This document shows positions 49,468-58,303 of a stretch of DNA of 64,000 bases, piece by piece; the stretch's first letter is position 1; each line of letters opens with the position of its first letter. The DNA lies in assembly GCA_965368085.1 (NCBI GenBank), contig CBDULP010000012.1:9918-73917 (forward strand). Direction: 5' to 3'. The translations under genes and the position numbers were made by a program. The DNA is from Peptoclostridium sp965368085. GTDB lineage: Bacteria; Bacillota; Clostridia; Peptostreptococcales; Peptostreptococcaceae. The notes beneath the pieces are model-generated. The model made no database searches. It was not told where the DNA came from and saw nothing but the letters and a program-made list of their open reading frames with translations.

Positions 49468-50229
49468 ATGAGTAAATCGGATGAAAAATCAGTAAAGTTA
49501 AAAACCGGAGCACTGGCGCTGCTTGGGGCTGTGATGCTTTCAGCTTATCCGTTTGATGCAGGGCATGATTATGCAAACAAGGTTATTTTCAATATAGCTG
49601 AAGACAGGTTCTTAATGGACAACATGGACTTGGATTTTCAGGAAGAGGTGTTTGAAGCGGCGTTCAAGTCAGAGGATATACCATTGGATATAGCCCAAAA
49701 GATGAACGGGGTGTCTTGGAATGAATATGCTCCTGTAGGCATGGAAGATTTGAAATATGTAACTGTTGCATATAATGGATTTGACGGCAAGCCCCACAGC
49801 GGGAATCTTGTAGTACATGAAAAGGTTGCGCAGGAGGTTTTGGACATATTCAAGGAGATTTATGAAGCTGGATTTGAGGTGGAAAGAATGAAACTCATTG
49901 ACGAATACGGCGCTGACGACAACAAGTCCATGGATGACAACAATTCATCTGCATTTTGTTTTAGGAATGTCGAGGGAACAAAATCGCTTTCAAAGCACAG
50001 CTATGGCATTGCTATAGATATAAATCCAGTACAGAATCCGTATGTAAGAAAAGGCAGAATATCACCGCAAAAGGGAATGGGTTACGATGACAGAAGTAAT
50101 GTGAGATCCGGAATGATAGTGCCGGGGGATGTATGCTACAATGCATTCAAAAGCAGAGGCTGGACATGGGGCGGAGAATGGAAGACAATGAAGGATTACC
50201 AGCACTTTCAAAAGGAAATAGAGATGTAG
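49468..50229 (+). CDS. Exported M15-family D-Ala-D-Ala peptidase
   Basis: 253 aa. N-terminal signal/anchor (LKTGALALLGAVMLSAYPF). The catalytic region contains KSLSKHSYGIAIDINP (His and Asp zinc ligands) and the C-terminal GGEWKTMKDYQHFQ (third His). This is the M15C/VanY-like pattern of L-alanyl-D-glutamate or D-alanyl-D-alanine peptidases. GGGAGGA precedes the ATG. It is monocistronic; wall turnover or spore/phage-like lysis roles cannot be told apart. Confidence 0.82.
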   Translation: MSKSDEKSVKLKTGALALLGAVMLSAYPFDAGHDYANKVIFNIAEDRFLMDNMDLDFQEEVFEAAFKSEDIPLDIAQKMNGVSWNEYAPVGMEDLKYVTVAYNGFDGKPHSGNLVVHEKVAQEVLDIFKEIYEAGFEVERMKLIDEYGADDNKSMDDNNSSAFCFRNVEGTKSLSKHSYGIAIDINPVQNPYVRKGRISPQKGMGYDDRSNVRSGMIVPGDVCYNAFKSRGWTWGGEWKTMKDYQHFQKEIEM

Positions 50230-50265
50230 CATAAAAATATACTGCTTTTATGATGTATTAAAGTA

Positions 50266-50295
50266 TTGAAATAACATATAGATAAGTATTAAAAT
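50266..50295 (+). promoter_or_regulatory. Promoter of mnmA
   Basis: TTGAAA (50266-50271), 18-base spacer, TAAAAT (50290-50295). Confidence 0.5.
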
Positions 50296-50330
50296 GAAGT
50301 AGCGTACAATTTATTAGAAAAGGTGATTTG

Positions 50331-51413
50331 ATGAAACTTGACAAAAATAAAGTGGTAATAGGCCTTAGCGGAGGAGTTGACAGCACTGCGGCAGCCTATT
50401 TGCTTAAAGAGCAGGGCTATGAGGTTGTCGGAGTCACAATGCTTTTGTTTGACGAGTATGACGATAAGGGAAAGGCTGTAGAGCCTTCATTCATAGCAGA
50501 TGCCGCAAGGGTTGCGAAAAAGCTTCAGGTAGAGCACCGTGTACTTGACCTGAGGGAATTTTTCAAGAAAAACATAAAAGACTACTTCGTAGAAGAGTAT
50601 TCCAGGGGAAGGACGCCAAACCCATGCGTAATATGCAACAGGAAAATAAAATTTGGGAAATTCATGGAATATGCGCACGATATGGGAGCTTACTATATAG
50701 CGACAGGACACTATGCCGATGTGGTGTACGACGAAAAGATTTCAAGGTACAGGCTTATGAGGGGAAAAGCAAACAGGAAAGATCAAGCATATGTTATGCA
50801 CTCCCTGAGCCAGGACCAGCTAAGGCACATGATATTCCCGCTTTCAGGAATTGAAGACAAGTCTCAGGTAAGAAAAATAGCACTGAACGTGGATCCTCAA
50901 ATAGCAAAAAAGAAGGACAGCACAGGCATATGCTTCATACCTGATGGAAACCACAGGAGATACATGAAGGAAAATGCACCTGAGAGGATAAATGAGGGCG
51001 TATTCAGGCATAAGGACGGTAAGATACTCGGAATGCACAGGGGCATATCAAACTATACGATAGGCCAAAAAAGAGGACTTGGGATAGACAGCGCCAATGA
51101 ACTGTTTGTAATCGGGATAGATTCTGAGAAAAACGAGGTAATACTCGGGGCAGACGAGGATACGTATTCAAACGGATTTATTGCAAGCAGGCCGAATTTC
51201 ATACCATTTGACAGGCCTATTGGAGAGGTCAGAGCCAAGGTCAAAGTTTGCCACTGGGGGCTTTTTCTGGATGCCACAATAAGCATTACTGACGAAGGGC
51301 TTGCGAGGGTGGAGTTTGAGAAACCCGAAAGGGCGGTCACACCAGGGCAGGCTGCGGTATTTTACAGCGAAGACGAGATTATAGGCGGGGCAATAATAGA
51401 AAGTGCAATATAA
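50331..51413 (+). CDS. mnmA: tRNA-specific 2-thiouridylase
   Basis: 360 aa. It thiolates U34 of Lys, Glu and Gln tRNAs. The PP-loop GLSGGVDST at the N-terminus, the first catalytic Cys in TPNPCVICNRKIKFG and the second in KKDSTGICFIPDG are all present, as is GQKRGLG. AAAGGTGATTTG precedes the ATG; a TTG immediately upstream is an alternative. Confidence 0.95.
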   Translation: MKLDKNKVVIGLSGGVDSTAAAYLLKEQGYEVVGVTMLLFDEYDDKGKAVEPSFIADAARVAKKLQVEHRVLDLREFFKKNIKDYFVEEYSRGRTPNPCVICNRKIKFGKFMEYAHDMGAYYIATGHYADVVYDEKISRYRLMRGKANRKDQAYVMHSLSQDQLRHMIFPLSGIEDKSQVRKIALNVDPQIAKKKDSTGICFIPDGNHRRYMKENAPERINEGVFRHKDGKILGMHRGISNYTIGQKRGLGIDSANELFVIGIDSEKNEVILGADEDTYSNGFIASRPNFIPFDRPIGEVRAKVKVCHWGLFLDATISITDEGLARVEFEKPERAVTPGQAAVFYSEDEIIGGAIIESAI

Positions 51414-51597
51414 GAATGTGAGATATAGACAAGACTGATGGGTTTGTAATGTACATGCTTTTTTCAAAGGTCCATAAGGCATCTGAGCTTGCAGGAAATG
51501 CAAAAAATATTATTAAGATACAAGTGTAGTAATTTTGTAACCAAATGACATCCATTGTTGAATATAATTAAAGTATAAAACATATGGAGGGGATAGT

Positions 51598-53025
51598 ATG
51601 AAACACAACAGAAGAATTTATCGTGTGGCTGTGGGAATGATTATGGCTGCAGCACTGGCAATATTTTCGGGATGTGCGCAGGGTGAAGCTGAGAACAATG
51701 GAGAAAACAGCAATGTGAGCGAGGTCAAAAGCATACAGATTACAAGCAAGGCAATAGACATCAAAGAGGACAATTTCATTGGGAAAGGCAATATTCCAGT
51801 AGTAGAGGGATTGAGCGATGAAAAGGTCCAAGAAAGGATAAACCGTCGGTTTCAAGAGGAAGCTGATGAATTTATTGATATGCAGGCGCAGTCAGCAAGA
51901 CTTATCAACCAGGGAGCAGTTGAAAATGACTATAGCAAGACTGCTTCGGTAGATTATGAAGTGAAATATAATGACGGGAAAGTTGTCAGCGTATTAATGA
52001 GCAAAGCGGTTGAAGAAGGGGAGTACGGCTATTCCACAAGTGACATATACAATATAGATTTGGATACTGGAAAGGACATAGATATTGGAAAGCTGTTCAA
52101 AGATTCGGACTATAGGGGCACTATGGAAAAATACATCAAGGAAAACCTCGATATGAACGGCAAGAAGTACTCTGTAGCTATAGAAAATGATCAGGACTAC
52201 TATATAGACGGCTCAAATGTAGTGCTTGCATTTGCGCCTTATGATATAGATTCAGACCAGGACAAGTATTTTGAATTTAATATTCCTTTTGAGATATTTG
52301 GAGATTCAATATATACAAATGTCAAATTGAAGCCATATGCTGTAGATGTAATGGCTAAAAAGATAAGTATTAAGGAAGAATGGATAGATGAGGACATAAG
52401 CATGCCTGTAGTTGCTGGCCTTTCGGACGGTAAAGTCCAGGAAAAGATAAATGCTATGATTGAAAAGGAAATCATGGATTTCAAGAATGAATTTGAACCC
52501 ATGGCAAAGGAAGCCTATGAGGACATGAAGAATTTTGAGCCGAACCCAAGGCCGTATGTGGCTTCAATAAGCTTCGAAGAAAAATGCAACCAAGAGGGCA
52601 TACTGAGTCTTTATGTTGTATACTACGAATACACAGGCGGGGCTCATGGAATGCACAATGACATATCATACAATATAGACCTTGAAACTGGAGAGCTTAT
52701 AACATATGACAGCCTTTTCAAGGAGGACTTCAACTACAAGTCTGTAATAGACAAGAATATATATAGGCAGATAGACGAGATAAAGCAGCAGTATATAAAC
52801 GAAGCCCTAAGCAGGGGAGAAAGCGCTGAAGATGCATTCATACCGTATCAGGCATTTGGAGGAATAGCTGACGATCAGCCTTTCTATATAAAGGACGACA
52901 GGATAGGAGTTTATTTCGGGCTTTATGAAATAGAGGCGTATGCTGCCGGAATACCAACTTTTGAAATACCTGTGTCGGAGCTTAAGGATGGACTTAATCC
53001 AAAATACGCAAAGTATTTTGAATAA
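51598..53025 (+). CDS. Lipoprotein with two DUF4163/DUF3298 (RsiV-like) units
   Basis: 475 aa. A lipoprotein signal ends at FSGCAQ. The mature protein repeats one module twice: the first half contains NIDLDTGKDIDIGKLFKDSDY and the second NIDLETGELITYDSLFKEDFNY, each with an upstream GLSD-K-VQE-IN segment and a downstream FE(F/I)-P-(F/S) strand. This is the DUF4163/DUF3298 arrangement found in extracytoplasmic anti-sigma RsiV and related surface lipoproteins. No membrane anchor other than the lipid is seen. TGGAGGGG precedes the ATG. Function unknown. Confidence 0.8.
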   Translation: MKHNRRIYRVAVGMIMAAALAIFSGCAQGEAENNGENSNVSEVKSIQITSKAIDIKEDNFIGKGNIPVVEGLSDEKVQERINRRFQEEADEFIDMQAQSARLINQGAVENDYSKTASVDYEVKYNDGKVVSVLMSKAVEEGEYGYSTSDIYNIDLDTGKDIDIGKLFKDSDYRGTMEKYIKENLDMNGKKYSVAIENDQDYYIDGSNVVLAFAPYDIDSDQDKYFEFNIPFEIFGDSIYTNVKLKPYAVDVMAKKISIKEEWIDEDISMPVVAGLSDGKVQEKINAMIEKEIMDFKNEFEPMAKEAYEDMKNFEPNPRPYVASISFEEKCNQEGILSLYVVYYEYTGGAHGMHNDISYNIDLETGELITYDSLFKEDFNYKSVIDKNIYRQIDEIKQQYINEALSRGESAEDAFIPYQAFGGIADDQPFYIKDDRIGVYFGLYEIEAYAAGIPTFEIPVSELKDGLNPKYAKYFE

Positions 53026-53081
53026 CTAATTCATAGATATTATTTTTAACGGGTTTTTATTTGGACATAAAGGCTTGAAAT

Positions 53082-53127
53082 AAAATATCCCCCAGACAGT
53101 CAACTGTCTGGGGGATATTTTATTTTT
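53082..53127. terminator. Perfect 19-bp bidirectional terminator
   Basis: AAAATATCCCCCAGACAGT and its exact reverse complement (53103-53121), with a 2-base centre and T tract, lie between converging genes. Confidence 0.95.
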
Positions 53128-53135
53128 CAGATTGA

Positions 53136-54152
53136 TTATAATATTGTAAAAGCATTCATTGCTATATATCCTACGAATACGGCATAAAGGCTGAACATTG
53201 CAAGCGCATGTCTTTTGCCGACGTCTTTCTTACCTGTTATAAGAAGTCCTGTAAGGGCTACCGATCCGAATACGAATCCCAGAACGCCTACGTTTTGAGA
53301 AAAATTGGCGGGTATGTTTTGGCCAGCCAGTATCATTGGAACTCCAAGGCATATACATATGTCGAATATGTTTGACCCTATGGCATTTGATATGGCGGCA
53401 TCGGCATCGCCTCTTGAAGCCGACTTTACAGAAAGCAGCATGTCGGGAATCGAAGTGCAGCCAGACAGTATTATTACAGATACTATATAAGCAGGTATTC
53501 CGAGCCCCGATGAAACGACAATTGCGGATTGAATAAGAGCGTCTATACTAAGCCATATTGCAAACATTGATGCGGCAGATACCATTATTATTTTAGAATA
53601 GCTCATATCATCGCAGGGTTCGTCTTCATCAGGTGTTTCGACCATTGCGCTTTCAAGCCTGTGCTTTTTAGCCTGGTTATAAAGAACTGCCAGGTAAGCT
53701 GCATAAATTGATATTAGAATCATTCCCGACGCTATTGTGTAAGAACCGCTGTATGTGAACCATGTAAGGGCAAGAACTGAAACGATATAAAAGCCCATGT
53801 CCCTTAATGCAACTTTTTTGTCGACATTCAGTGCTATTTTTGCACCCCTGAATGCGAATATGCTGGCCATAGGAATTATAAGTATGTTGAATATGGCAGA
53901 ACCTGCAACTGTTGGAATTCCAACATCATTAAAATTTTTGTACACAAGAACCGCTACCATTGCAGTTGTAAACTCGGGGAATGAAGAACTTACAGCGTCG
54001 AATGTTGCACCACGTATGGACGTTGGTATGTTGAGCTTTTTGCCCAGAACGTGAAGGGCGTCCCCGAGCCAGTCCGAGGCCTTGCTTATTACATATGACA
54101 TCACAATAAAAACTACTATTGCTACGGGTATGCTTTGAATCCAATGAAACAT
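53136..54152 (-). CDS. CaCA-family sodium/calcium-type exchanger
   Basis: 338 aa with about ten membrane helices. The two alpha-repeats are GATFDAVSSSFPEFTTAM with GSAIFNILIIP, and SGCTSIPDMLLSVKSASRG with NAIGSNIFDICICLGVP. The central cytoplasmic loop is acidic (ETPDEDEPCDD). This is the YrbG/CaxA class of cation exchangers, driven by Na+ or H+. AGGAGG precedes the ATG. It is monocistronic. Confidence 0.9.
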   Translation of the reverse strand: MFHWIQSIPVAIVVFIVMSYVISKASDWLGDALHVLGKKLNIPTSIRGATFDAVSSSFPEFTTAMVAVLVYKNFNDVGIPTVAGSAIFNILIIPMASIFAFRGAKIALNVDKKVALRDMGFYIVSVLALTWFTYSGSYTIASGMILISIYAAYLAVLYNQAKKHRLESAMVETPDEDEPCDDMSYSKIIMVSAASMFAIWLSIDALIQSAIVVSSGLGIPAYIVSVIILSGCTSIPDMLLSVKSASRGDADAAISNAIGSNIFDICICLGVPMILAGQNIPANFSQNVGVLGFVFGSVALTGLLITGKKDVGKRHALAMFSLYAVFVGYIAMNAFTIL

Positions 54153-54483
54153 AAAATCTCCTCCTGATAAGCTGCCGGTATGTAAAAGGTCAGCTAAATA
54201 TTAAAAATACAAGTTGTGATTATGTTAAATGCATTATATGGTTTTCGAAACTATGTAATGCATGTATATATAATATATCTATATATTGATGATTTCAAAT
54301 GGCATTTAAGATCAAAAAAATCAATTAAATTAAATTAAGAGAATAATACTAATGATATCTCTATTAATCTAAGTATTAATATAAATATTGCCTTTAAATA
54401 TCATCGTGACGTCGAAACGTAGTTTTAAATACTAGATATTTGGTGTATTATATATAATATAGATAATACTAAGGGGTGAGGAT
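54153..54483. other. AT-rich divergent promoter region
   Basis: 331 bases with very high A+T and no credible gene. TATATATAATATAG near 54449-54463 contains -10-like elements for the DUF1836 gene, whose GGGGTGAGG ribosome site follows. Confidence 0.4.
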
Positions 54484-55074
54484 ATGAAGATAGAGGAAAT
54501 AAATAAAGTGGTTGATGAGATGTCGCTTTCAGAAAATATAGAGCTTGGAGATATACCCGACATTGATCTTTACATGGAGCAGGTTACGAGCTTTATAGAT
54601 AACAGGCTTAAAAATCTTAAGAGGGACAGTAGTGAAAAGACTCTTACAAAGACAATGATCAATAACTATACAAAGCTTGGAATACTCATGCCTCCAAAAA
54701 ATAAGAAGTATTCCAAAGAGCACATGATACTTATGCTTCTTGTATATTATTTAAAGCAGGTCCTGTCGCTTGACGATATAAAATCGCTTATGGCGCCAAT
54801 ATTAAATGACATGAGCACCACTGAAGATGATGTAATACCGCTTGAGGACATATATTCAATATTTTTGGAACTCAAATCATTTGAGTTTGAAGATTTCAAG
54901 CAGGACATAGAAGAAAAATACAATGTCATAAGGGAAAAGACAAACGAAGTAAGCCAGGAAGAAGTAGAGATAAAGGAAAAAGCGGAGCTGTTTTTGACGG
55001 TTATAATGTTAATAGCAAAAGCGCATGCAAACAAGAGGCTTGCGGAGAAGATAATAGACAAATTTTTTAAATAG
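54484..55074 (+). CDS. DUF1836 (MerR-like HTH) protein
   Basis: 196 aa. LTKTMINNYTKLGILMPPKNKKYSKEHM followed by LLVYYLKQVLSLDDIKSLM is the diagnostic DUF1836 segment, related to a MerR-like winged helix. The rest is helical. Firmicute proteins of this type are uncharacterised putative regulators. AAGGGGTGAGG precedes the ATG and a strong terminator follows. Confidence 0.85.
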   Translation: MKIEEINKVVDEMSLSENIELGDIPDIDLYMEQVTSFIDNRLKNLKRDSSEKTLTKTMINNYTKLGILMPPKNKKYSKEHMILMLLVYYLKQVLSLDDIKSLMAPILNDMSTTEDDVIPLEDIYSIFLELKSFEFEDFKQDIEEKYNVIREKTNEVSQEEVEIKEKAELFLTVIMLIAKAHANKRLAEKIIDKFFK

Positions 55075-55090
55075 TATTGTTGGAGCATAC

Positions 55091-55125
55091 AAAAAAGGCC
55101 TGTGCGATGTTTGCACAGGCCTTTT
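55091..55125. terminator. Terminator after the DUF1836 gene
   Basis: AAAAGGCCTGTGC pairs with GCACAGGCCTTTT; works for the plus strand and probably for the converging gene. Confidence 0.92.
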
Positions 55126-55220
55126 GCACAATGTTCTTAACATTTTAAAAGGACGCCTTTTCTGGGAGTTTTTTGAAAATTTAGAAATTTCACAGCGTGG
55201 ATAGCCCGAATGTACACGCT

Positions 55221-55718
55221 TTAACCTTTGAAATTGACTTTTACAGGTCTGCCTTTTTCGTTCATAGTCACCTGTGTGATCTTAGCAACGTGTTTTACAT
55301 CATTGGTCTTTGCGCATTCTACAACCTGATAGATTTTTGATGTATCACCGTTTGACTTGAAGACATCCCCAAGAAGCTTGAATAACGAATATGGATGGTC
55401 TGGGTCCTTTATAGTTATCATTGAAGAGTTCGGTATTGCCATTGTATCTGAAATGAGTTTTGCAAAATCTATATCCTTAAGATCAGCAATTATATAGTAT
55501 TCCGCCTCGTCAGACAGGTCGTTAAAGCTTTTAACCTGCTTTATTTTGAACTGACTTTTTGCCGTAGCGCTTAAAGTGGCCATAGCAGGAAGAATCCCCC
55601 ATCCCTTGTGGCCTGAAACTATAATTGATTCCCTTCTTCCAACAGCTTCTTCGAGATAAGCTCCCTGAGATTCTGTCATAAATCCTTGATCAACCAGTTT
55701 TTTTAGCATAGCGTTCAT
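55221..55718 (-). CDS. CpaF/GspE-like NTPase domain protein with a lost P-loop
   Basis: 165 aa. The N-terminus (LVDQGFMTESQGAYLEEAVGR) followed by SIIVSGHKGWGILPAMATL is laid out like secretion ATPases of the CpaF/TadA type, which have a Walker A of the form SGGTGSGKTTLL at the corresponding site. Here the Lys-Thr is replaced by Ile-Leu, so nucleotide binding through the P-loop is unlikely. The rest retains alternating beta-strands and helices. The ATG at 55718 follows AAGGGGGATTGATTC. It stands alone. It could be a pseudo-enzyme with a binding role, or a decaying fragment. Confidence 0.55.
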   Translation of the reverse strand: MNAMLKKLVDQGFMTESQGAYLEEAVGRRESIIVSGHKGWGILPAMATLSATAKSQFKIKQVKSFNDLSDEAEYYIIADLKDIDFAKLISDTMAIPNSSMITIKDPDHPYSLFKLLGDVFKSNGDTSKIYQVVECAKTNDVKHVAKITQVTMNEKGRPVKVNFKG

Positions 55719-56333
55719 AGAATCAATCCCCCTTATATTTAATTGAGTAATTAAGAATTTTAAATTGGTGCTTGCAGCTTTGAACAATATGATAGCATTT
55801 TTTTTATACAAATTAAACCATATGAAATTGAGAGGTTGCATGTAAATTGTTAAAATTATGCTGTGCAGATTTGATGTTGAAATACAAAGCGCATAAAATT
55901 TTAAATCTATCCTAGATATTATGCCCAGGCGACTGGGGAAAATTCAGTTTCACTACCAAAATAATATGCATATGCTGTTAATTAATTGATATAGTTGTTC
56001 AAATTTAAAGGTTTGAATGATGAGATATAAACAAGTTCAATGAAAGGAGCTGAGTCCATTGAAATAAATCATAATAAAAGGCACATGACATACAAACAAA
56101 TTATAATTAAATGCCTGTGAGTATGTACATTTTTTTATTCACAAAATATTATGATGAATTTTTGTTTTTTTTGAATATTTTCGAAACTCATAAATAAAAT
56201 GAATTTACAGAAATTTTAAAACATTCAATCATATGATTTGGGCTTTCCATGCATTAAAACTTAATTGGCAACATATATTCGAATAACTGTTCAAGAATTA
56301 CTTGTACAGTAGTATGCGAGGAGGAAAATGAAT
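55719..56333. other. AT-rich intergenic stretch
   Basis: More than 600 bases with no supported gene. AAAGGAGC at 56044-56051 is followed by a 20-codon frame without a normal start. No repeats or RNA genes recognised; the end holds the AGGAGG site of the small membrane gene. Confidence 0.5.
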
Positions 56334-56462
56334 ATGGAAAAAATGGGGATTTTTATTTCGATGTATTTGGTATTGGGACTGGCTGTTGTAGTTGGCGCTG
56401 TGCTTGTGAACAACAGGGATAATGGGGCAAGTAGCGGAGCGTCTAAAAAGAATGTAGCATAA
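56334..56462 (+). CDS. Small membrane protein
   Basis: 42 aa with AGGAGG nine bases before ATG 56334 (ATG 56328 is an alternative but only three bases away). One hydrophobic helix (IFISMYLVLGLAVVVGAVLV) is followed by a polar Ser/Asn/Lys-rich tail. No family recognised. A terminator lies about 105 bases downstream. Confidence 0.55.
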   Translation: MEKMGIFISMYLVLGLAVVVGAVLVNNRDNGASSGASKKNVA

Positions 56463-56567
56463 TTGAATTTGGGGTTTGACTGTGATATTTTATTTTCATA
56501 TTGGATTAGCTGTACTATGAAAATGAAATATCTATTACATTTACAATATTTATATTTTGTGATTTCG

Positions 56568-56595
56568 ACCTGAGCAAAGCTCGGGTCTTTTTTTG
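56568..56595 (+). terminator. Terminator after the small membrane gene
   Basis: GACCTGAGC and GCTCGGGTC pair (one G-U), loop AAA, then seven T. Confidence 0.88.
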
Positions 56596-56654
56596 TAAAC
56601 AATCAGGAGCTAATTGTGCTCAGCTCCCGATTGCCTTGCTGTATAATACAGTTT

Positions 56655-57578
56655 TTACCCAGTAAAATTTTTACCCTGGAAGCTGTCTCTTTTTTTTAGC
56701 TCCATGTCTATCCCGTTTAAAACACTCCTCTTGTCAAGGCTCCATCTGGGGGCTATAAGATGGTCTTTTGAACCGTCTCCAGTGACCCTGTGAACAGTTA
56801 TGTCCGGCCCCAGTATTTCAAGTGAATCGCATATAAGGCCTATATATTCATCTTTGGAAAGCGTGTGGAATGGATTTTCGCTGTAATAGTGTTCGAGGTC
56901 TGTATTTTTAAGTACGTGCATAAGATGAAGCTTTACCCCGTATGGATTAAGGCTTGAGACATAACGTACCGATTCTAAAATCCTCTTTCTGTCTTCGCCA
57001 GGGAGACCCAGTATGAGGTGAACTACGGTCCTTATTCCGAGTTTTTTTAGCTTTGAAAAAGTTCTTTCGAAAACATCCATCTCATAGCCTCTTCGTATAA
57101 TACCAGCAGTATCATTGTGTATTGTCTGAAGGCCAAGCTCGACCCAAAGGTAGGTCTTATTGCTTAAGCGCGCCAAAAGTTCCAGAATGTCGTCTGGCAT
57201 GCAGTCGGGACGGGTTGCTATGGCAAGTCCCACAACGCCGGGATATGAAATTGCGTCTTCGTATTTTTTTTCGAGGTCTTCGAGCGTTGAGTAGGTGTTT
57301 GTGAAGTTTTGAAAATATGCTATATATTTCCCAGAAGGCCATTTTTCCATCAAAAGATCCACCTGATCTTTCAGCTGTGAGTGTATATCGAGATTTCTGC
57401 TTGAAGCAAATTCCCCCGAGCCCGATTCGCTGCAGAATATGCAGCCCCTGTCTCCAATTTTTCCGTCCCTGTTTGGGCATGTAAAGCCACCGTCTATTGA
57501 AAGCTTGAAGACCTTGCAGGCGAAAGTGCCTTTGAGTTCGTAGTTCAATGTGTGATACCTTTTGTCAATCCATCTCAT
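56655..57578 (-). CDS. Radical SAM protein, YhcC/TIGR01212 family
   Basis: 307 aa. The family's spaced cysteine motif is seen as CPNRDGKIGDRGCIFC, where three Cys would hold a 4Fe-4S cluster. YFQNFTNTYSTLEDLEKKY, ATRPDC and WVELGLQTIHNDTA are characteristic of the TIGR01212 group. ATG 57578 follows GGAGG; the longer upstream frame lacks a site. The substrate is not established; tRNA-related or anaerobic modification roles have been suggested for relatives. Confidence 0.9.
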   Translation of the reverse strand: MRWIDKRYHTLNYELKGTFACKVFKLSIDGGFTCPNRDGKIGDRGCIFCSESGSGEFASSRNLDIHSQLKDQVDLLMEKWPSGKYIAYFQNFTNTYSTLEDLEKKYEDAISYPGVVGLAIATRPDCMPDDILELLARLSNKTYLWVELGLQTIHNDTAGIIRRGYEMDVFERTFSKLKKLGIRTVVHLILGLPGEDRKRILESVRYVSSLNPYGVKLHLMHVLKNTDLEHYYSENPFHTLSKDEYIGLICDSLEILGPDITVHRVTGDGSKDHLIAPRWSLDKRSVLNGIDMELKKRDSFQGKNFTG

Positions 57579-57748
57579 ATATGTCCTCCAAATCTGTGTC
57601 CAATAATATGGCAAAAAATTATATGTCAATTAAAATCTATATGGATTTTGTATTTTAATTATAGCAAAAATAGTGATTTGATGCGAACTCCAGGGGTATA
57701 TTTAGATTTGAAAAGAAAATGATATGGCCAAATGGGAAGGAGACGTCT

Positions 57749-58255
57749 ATGGAAAAATCAAATGTACATGAACAGACAACGAGTGTAAAGGATTTATCTA
57801 ATGATTTGTTTGATGAACTCAAAGGATATATTGATGGGCTTGAGGACAAGCAGGGGTCGCTTATAAACATACTTCACAAGGCTCAGGAACTATTTGGATT
57901 TCTTCCAAGAGAGGTACAGCTTTTCATAGCAAGGGAGCTTAAAATTCCAGCTGCCCAGGTATTCGGAGTGGTGAGCTTTTATTCATACTTCACGACAAAG
58001 CCGACGGGAAAACACACAATAAGCGTATGCATGGGAACGGCATGTTTCGTAAAAGGAGCAGACAAGGTGGTAGCCAAATTCCAGGAAAAGCTTGGGATAG
58101 ATGTCGGAGAGACATCTGAGGATGGAAATTTCACGCTCAGGGACGTAAGATGTGTGGGAGCCTGCGGACTTGCGCCTGTTGTGCTTGTGGACGAGAAGGT
58201 TTACGGAAACGTAACTGAAAACGACGTGGAGCGTATTATTTCGGAATACGAGTAG
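57749..58255 (+). CDS. hydC: NuoE-like subunit of NADH-linked [FeFe] hydrogenase
   Basis: 168 aa. Thioredoxin-like 2Fe-2S protein with the four Cys in CMGTACF and CVGACG. N-terminal helices include INILHKAQELFGFLPREVQ, standard for NuoE/HndA/HydC. GGGAAGGAG precedes ATG 57749. It passes electrons between HydB and HydA in the trimeric hydrogenase, and is the first gene of the hydCBA operon. Confidence 0.93.
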   Translation: MEKSNVHEQTTSVKDLSNDLFDELKGYIDGLEDKQGSLINILHKAQELFGFLPREVQLFIARELKIPAAQVFGVVSFYSYFTTKPTGKHTISVCMGTACFVKGADKVVAKFQEKLGIDVGETSEDGNFTLRDVRCVGACGLAPVVLVDEKVYGNVTENDVERIISEYE

Positions 58256-58303
58256 TATGATTTCAAATGACTGAAGCTTTTAGAACTTTTGGGGAGGGGT
58301 CAC

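Noticed and set aside
56058..56120. Short frame (containing NKRHMTYKQIII) resembling the beginning of IS30-type transposases
   Set aside because: Only 20 codons, start would be ATT, similarity is too short to support a mobile-element remnant.
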